From: Flavobacterium sp. W4I14
GTDB taxonomy: Bacteria; Bacteroidota; Bacteroidia; Sphingobacteriales; Sphingobacteriaceae
Direction of reading: 5' to 3'
DNA: 64,000 nt
NCBI GenBank assembly: GCA_030817875.1
Contig: JAUSZU010000001.1
Location: 3,658,001 to 3,722,000, forward strand
Part shown: one piece after another, positions 61,697-64,000 of the stretch
Numbering within the stretch: the first letter of the stretch is position 1
Layout of the letters: every line of letters begins with the position of its first letter
The notes under the pieces: generated by a model
Database searches by the model: none
Seen by the model: the letters and a program-made list of their open reading frames with translations, nothing else
What the model was told of the DNA's origin: nothing
Program-made: the position numbers and the translations under genes

Positions 61697-63253
61697 TTAA
61701 TAACCTGGATTTGGAGTCAGGTTAGGATTGTTTTTGATTTCTGGAGTAGGAATCGGGAACAATAAATGTTTGGTTTGCAAAGGTTGGTTTACACTTTTAT
61801 TGATGTGGCCAACAAAATTATCAAAACCATTGGTGGTTTCATTGTACACTTTACGCAACCTCACCATATCGAACCAGGTAATACCTTCGTAACACAGCTC
61901 GTGCCAGCGCTCTCTCCATACAGCTTCTTCAAACTGTGTTTGGCTCAAACCTGCAAGATCAGCCAATTGCGCTCTTTTTCGTACCGCATTTACCGCAGCA
62001 TAGGCAGCAACATTCGGACTACCATCTGCCCTGTTCTGTGCTTCGGCATAAATTAACAACGTTTCGGCATAACGGATCTGTGGAATATTCAGATCGCTCC
62101 TGCTGGTACCCTCTACACCTAGTGTTCCATTTGCAATCAGATCGAAGTGTTTAAAAACATAAGGCTTACCGCGGTTAATCAGCGGCATTTTAAATCCATC
62201 AGTATAATAATCGGTAAAGAAATAACCTTCTCTGTTTTTAACCCTTAAATCTCCCGCCTCATACGAACCATAAAAACCTGCAGTTGGAATAGCCGTGCCA
62301 ATCCCATCAATTTTAGAGACCAATGGCTGGTGCAAAGGTAAATAAGATGATTGCAAGGGGTTACCAAATCCGGCAGCGTCATTGTATTGGATTCCGAATA
62401 AATGCTCTACTTTATTGTCATTCTTCGCATCGTGGAGGGCTCCATAACCAGGGAACAAGCCAAGTGATGCTGGATTCCCGGTTGAATAATCGATTACCTC
62501 TTTGGCCTTATCTGCAGCTAATTTATAATAAGCTGCTCCTTTGTTAAGGGGTTGTCCGGCCATGGTTAAATATACTTTTGCCAGTTCAGATTTAATTGCT
62601 GCTGTAGAAACACGTCCACTTGCATCCATAAAAGGCAAACCAGTCGCTTCTGCAGCAACCAGATCGTCAACAATGAGTTTGTAAACCTGTTCTTGTGGCG
62701 TACGGGAAGGAGAAAAATTGGGATCGTTAGGGCTGGTAATCGGTTTAGTAATTAAAGGCACATCGCCCCATAAACGCACCAGGTAAAAATAGGCCCAGGC
62801 CCTGATGAAAGCAGCCTCTCCCAAAATCCTTTTTTTCTGTGCATTGTCCATCGGGTTAATGCCCGGAACTTTATCCAACACCAGGTTGGTTTGTGCAATT
62901 ACTTTGTAAAATCCGTTCCAGTTTTGGTTAACATGCAGATTTGTGCCATCATAAATCAGTGAATACAAATTGTTCAGATCGGAGTTTTGTGCGGTTTCGG
63001 TAGATTGTATGCCGGTTGGCGCATCAAGCATCTGCCAGTTGTTGGAATAAATACCTGCACCGTTTCCAATAAACCGGGTCTCTGCATAAACAGCAGCAAT
63101 ACCTGCTTCAGCATGTTCTGGTAAAGTATAAAAATTATCGGGTGAAAGATTGGTGGGATCTGTTTCATCTAAAAACTTCTTACATCCCGAGTTTCCGATT
63201 ATAGCGCTGCTCAGCAACAACAAAGCAGTGATATTTTTTATGTTTATTTTCAT
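61697..63253 (-). CDS. SusD/RagB-type lipoprotein, second utilisation locus
   Basis: 518 residues. Lipobox IGNSGC (Cys24). SusD landmarks: KFLDETDPTNLSPDNFYTLP, NGFYKVIAQTNLVLDKVPGI, EAAFIRAWAYFYLVRLWGDV, AVRKRAQLADLAGL and ERWHELCYEGITWFDMVRLR, ending in NLTPNPGY. It binds a nutrient, probably a glycan or oligosaccharide, on the cell surface with the SusC partner encoded 25 bp upstream. The window does not include the enzymes that would show the substrate. Confidence 0.95.
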   Translation of the reverse strand: MKINIKNITALLLLSSAIIGNSGCKKFLDETDPTNLSPDNFYTLPEHAEAGIAAVYAETRFIGNGAGIYSNNWQMLDAPTGIQSTETAQNSDLNNLYSLIYDGTNLHVNQNWNGFYKVIAQTNLVLDKVPGINPMDNAQKKRILGEAAFIRAWAYFYLVRLWGDVPLITKPITSPNDPNFSPSRTPQEQVYKLIVDDLVAAEATGLPFMDASGRVSTAAIKSELAKVYLTMAGQPLNKGAAYYKLAADKAKEVIDYSTGNPASLGLFPGYGALHDAKNDNKVEHLFGIQYNDAAGFGNPLQSSYLPLHQPLVSKIDGIGTAIPTAGFYGSYEAGDLRVKNREGYFFTDYYTDGFKMPLINRGKPYVFKHFDLIANGTLGVEGTSRSDLNIPQIRYAETLLIYAEAQNRADGSPNVAAYAAVNAVRKRAQLADLAGLSQTQFEEAVWRERWHELCYEGITWFDMVRLRKVYNETTNGFDNFVGHINKSVNQPLQTKHLLFPIPTPEIKNNPNLTPNPGY

Positions 63254-63278
63254 GTTGATATCTTTCTTTAGTTAATGT

Positions 63279-64000
63279 TTATAATCCAATGTTTAAACCT
63301 ATCATGAAAGTAGTTGGCTTTGGATAATCGAAAAATGTTTGACCTTGTGCAAATGCATTTCCATAGGTAGTTACCTCAGGGTCGTTACCTGTATACTTGG
63401 TTGCCAGGAAGAAATTCTGAACAGATGCATAAACACGAAGTTTGCTTAAGCGTAATTTTTCAACAAGTGTTTTATCAAAAGTATAACCCAGTAAAAGGTT
63501 TTTTCCACGGATGAAAGAACCGTCTTCTAACCAATGGGTATCTACGTTGGTTACATATCCGGCAGATTGATCCCTGATTGCGGCAATCGGTGTATTTTGA
63601 TTCTGGGGAGTCCAGGCGTTTAATACGCTGGCAAAACTATTGGCCTGTACCTGTCTGTCTTCACCTGAGTGATGGGTCATATTCAACACATCATTGCCAT
63701 AAGAATATTGAAGCTCTACAATCAGCTCTAAGTTTTTATATCGGAATGAGTTACCAAACGATCCCCAACCTTTTGGCGTTCCGCTACCAATAATCTGACG
63801 GTCGGCATCAGTAATGGCATGATCGCCGTTTACATCTAAATATTTAATATCGCCTGGGAGCAAAGTTTTACCACCCCGGTAACTTACATATTTGGCTGCT
63901 TCTGCCCTTTCGGCCTCGCTCCAGGTTCCTAAACGTACAAGCCCCCAGAATGAACCCACAGGCTCACCTACCCTGATAATACCAGTTTGATTGGTGAAAT
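63279..64000 (-). CDS. SusC-type transporter, C-terminal part only
   Basis: The frame is open to the right edge, so the start lies outside the window. The visible 239 residues show the SusC barrel end: VGEPVGSFWG, GDIKYLDVNGDHAITDADRQ with a calcium-binding-like DVNGDHAITDAD loop, GWGSFGNSFRYKNLELIVEL, RLSKLRVYASVQNFFLATKY and TGNDPEV, closing with TFMIGLNIGL. TonB-dependent uptake through the outer membrane with the SusD encoded next. Confidence 0.93.
   Translation of the reverse strand, partial: FTNQTGIIRVGEPVGSFWGLVRLGTWSEAERAEAAKYVSYRGGKTLLPGDIKYLDVNGDHAITDADRQIIGSGTPKGWGSFGNSFRYKNLELIVELQYSYGNDVLNMTHHSGEDRQVQANSFASVLNAWTPQNQNTPIAAIRDQSAGYVTNVDTHWLEDGSFIRGKNLLLGYTFDKTLVEKLRLSKLRVYASVQNFFLATKYTGNDPEVTTYGNAFAQGQTFFDYPKPTTFMIGLNIGL

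Noticed and set aside
1..64000. CRISPR array, rRNA or complete tRNA genes
   Set aside because: No regularly spaced short direct repeats, no rRNA-like sequence and no complete cloverleaf were noticed by eye on either strand; a dedicated tRNA scan was not possible.

Overview
The window reads as chromosomal DNA of a Bacteroidota bacterium, most likely Pedobacter or a close relative in Sphingobacteriaceae (inference). The support is two SusC/SusD pairs, two BamA-independent 'outer membrane beta-barrel family' TonB receptors, LytTR and BlaI/BlaR1-type regulators, many lipoproteins with an SxxC-type lipobox, promoter boxes of the TAnnTTTG type, weak Shine-Dalgarno sequences and low GC. No rRNA, complete tRNA, CRISPR array or complete insertion sequence was seen.

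Layout. 1-2.2 kb: the start of a small beta-barrel protein and a LytS/LytTR-type two-component pair. 2.2-5.1 kb: an accessory hotspot with a truncated gene, an IS21-like end pair without transposase, a tRNA-Ser 3' fragment with its terminator, three copies of a ~150 bp dyad repeat, and between two of these a lipoprotein TNT-type NAD glycohydrolase toxin with a probable immunity gene. 5.2-7.2 kb: an MscS-like channel. 7.5-13.9 kb: a SusC/SusD operon preceded by a 17-codon leader peptide ending in Cys-Leu-Ser-Cys-Cys-Cys and by an attenuator-like hairpin; it continues with two micro-membrane proteins and a fatty acid hydroxylase/sterol desaturase family protein.

14.1-23.3 kb: two paralogous, divergently organised modules. 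Each has a membrane-anchored TPR-HTH regulator on the minus strand and, on the plus strand, an operon beginning with a DUF4870/Tic20-like protein. Upstream of both operons lie four GTAG boxes with identical 11-22-11 bp spacing, the last placed 38 bp before a -7-like box in both. Module 1 also encodes an exported TssD/Hcp-like protein and a SUFU-domain protein. 23.3-24.2 kb is a repeat-rich gap with a 632 bp element bounded by inverted repeats.

24.2-37 kb: a PhoX-like lipoprotein and a dihaem peroxidase-like lipoprotein; a TesA-type esterase divergent from a YbbA/YbbP-type ABC system; a Blc-type lipocalin; then hexulose-phosphate synthase and phosphohexuloisomerase (RuMP pathway), an AraC-family regulator and a gluconate permease. 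37.2-42.1 kb: BlaI repressor, M56 peptidase and TonB-type receptor on the minus strand. 42.1-43.1 kb is a non-coding repeat block. 43.1-49.6 kb: housekeeping genes (hydroxyacid dehydrogenase, AlkC glycosylase, NUDIX hydrolase, DUF2911, methyltransferase). 47.9-52.1 kb: a tightly overlapping operon of a PIG-L deacetylase-like protein, a 34-residue membrane peptide and a sodium:solute symporter. 52.5-61.3 kb: an orphan NtrC-type regulator, a BtuF-like protein, an OppA-like lipoprotein, a second beta-barrel receptor, a fatty acid desaturase and a cupin. 61.7-64 kb: SusD and the end of SusC of a second utilisation locus running off the window.

The three observations most worth following are the duplicated GTAG-box array with its membrane TPR-HTH regulators, the cysteine-rich leader peptide in front of the first SusC/SusD operon, and the repeat-flanked TNT toxin/immunity cassette.
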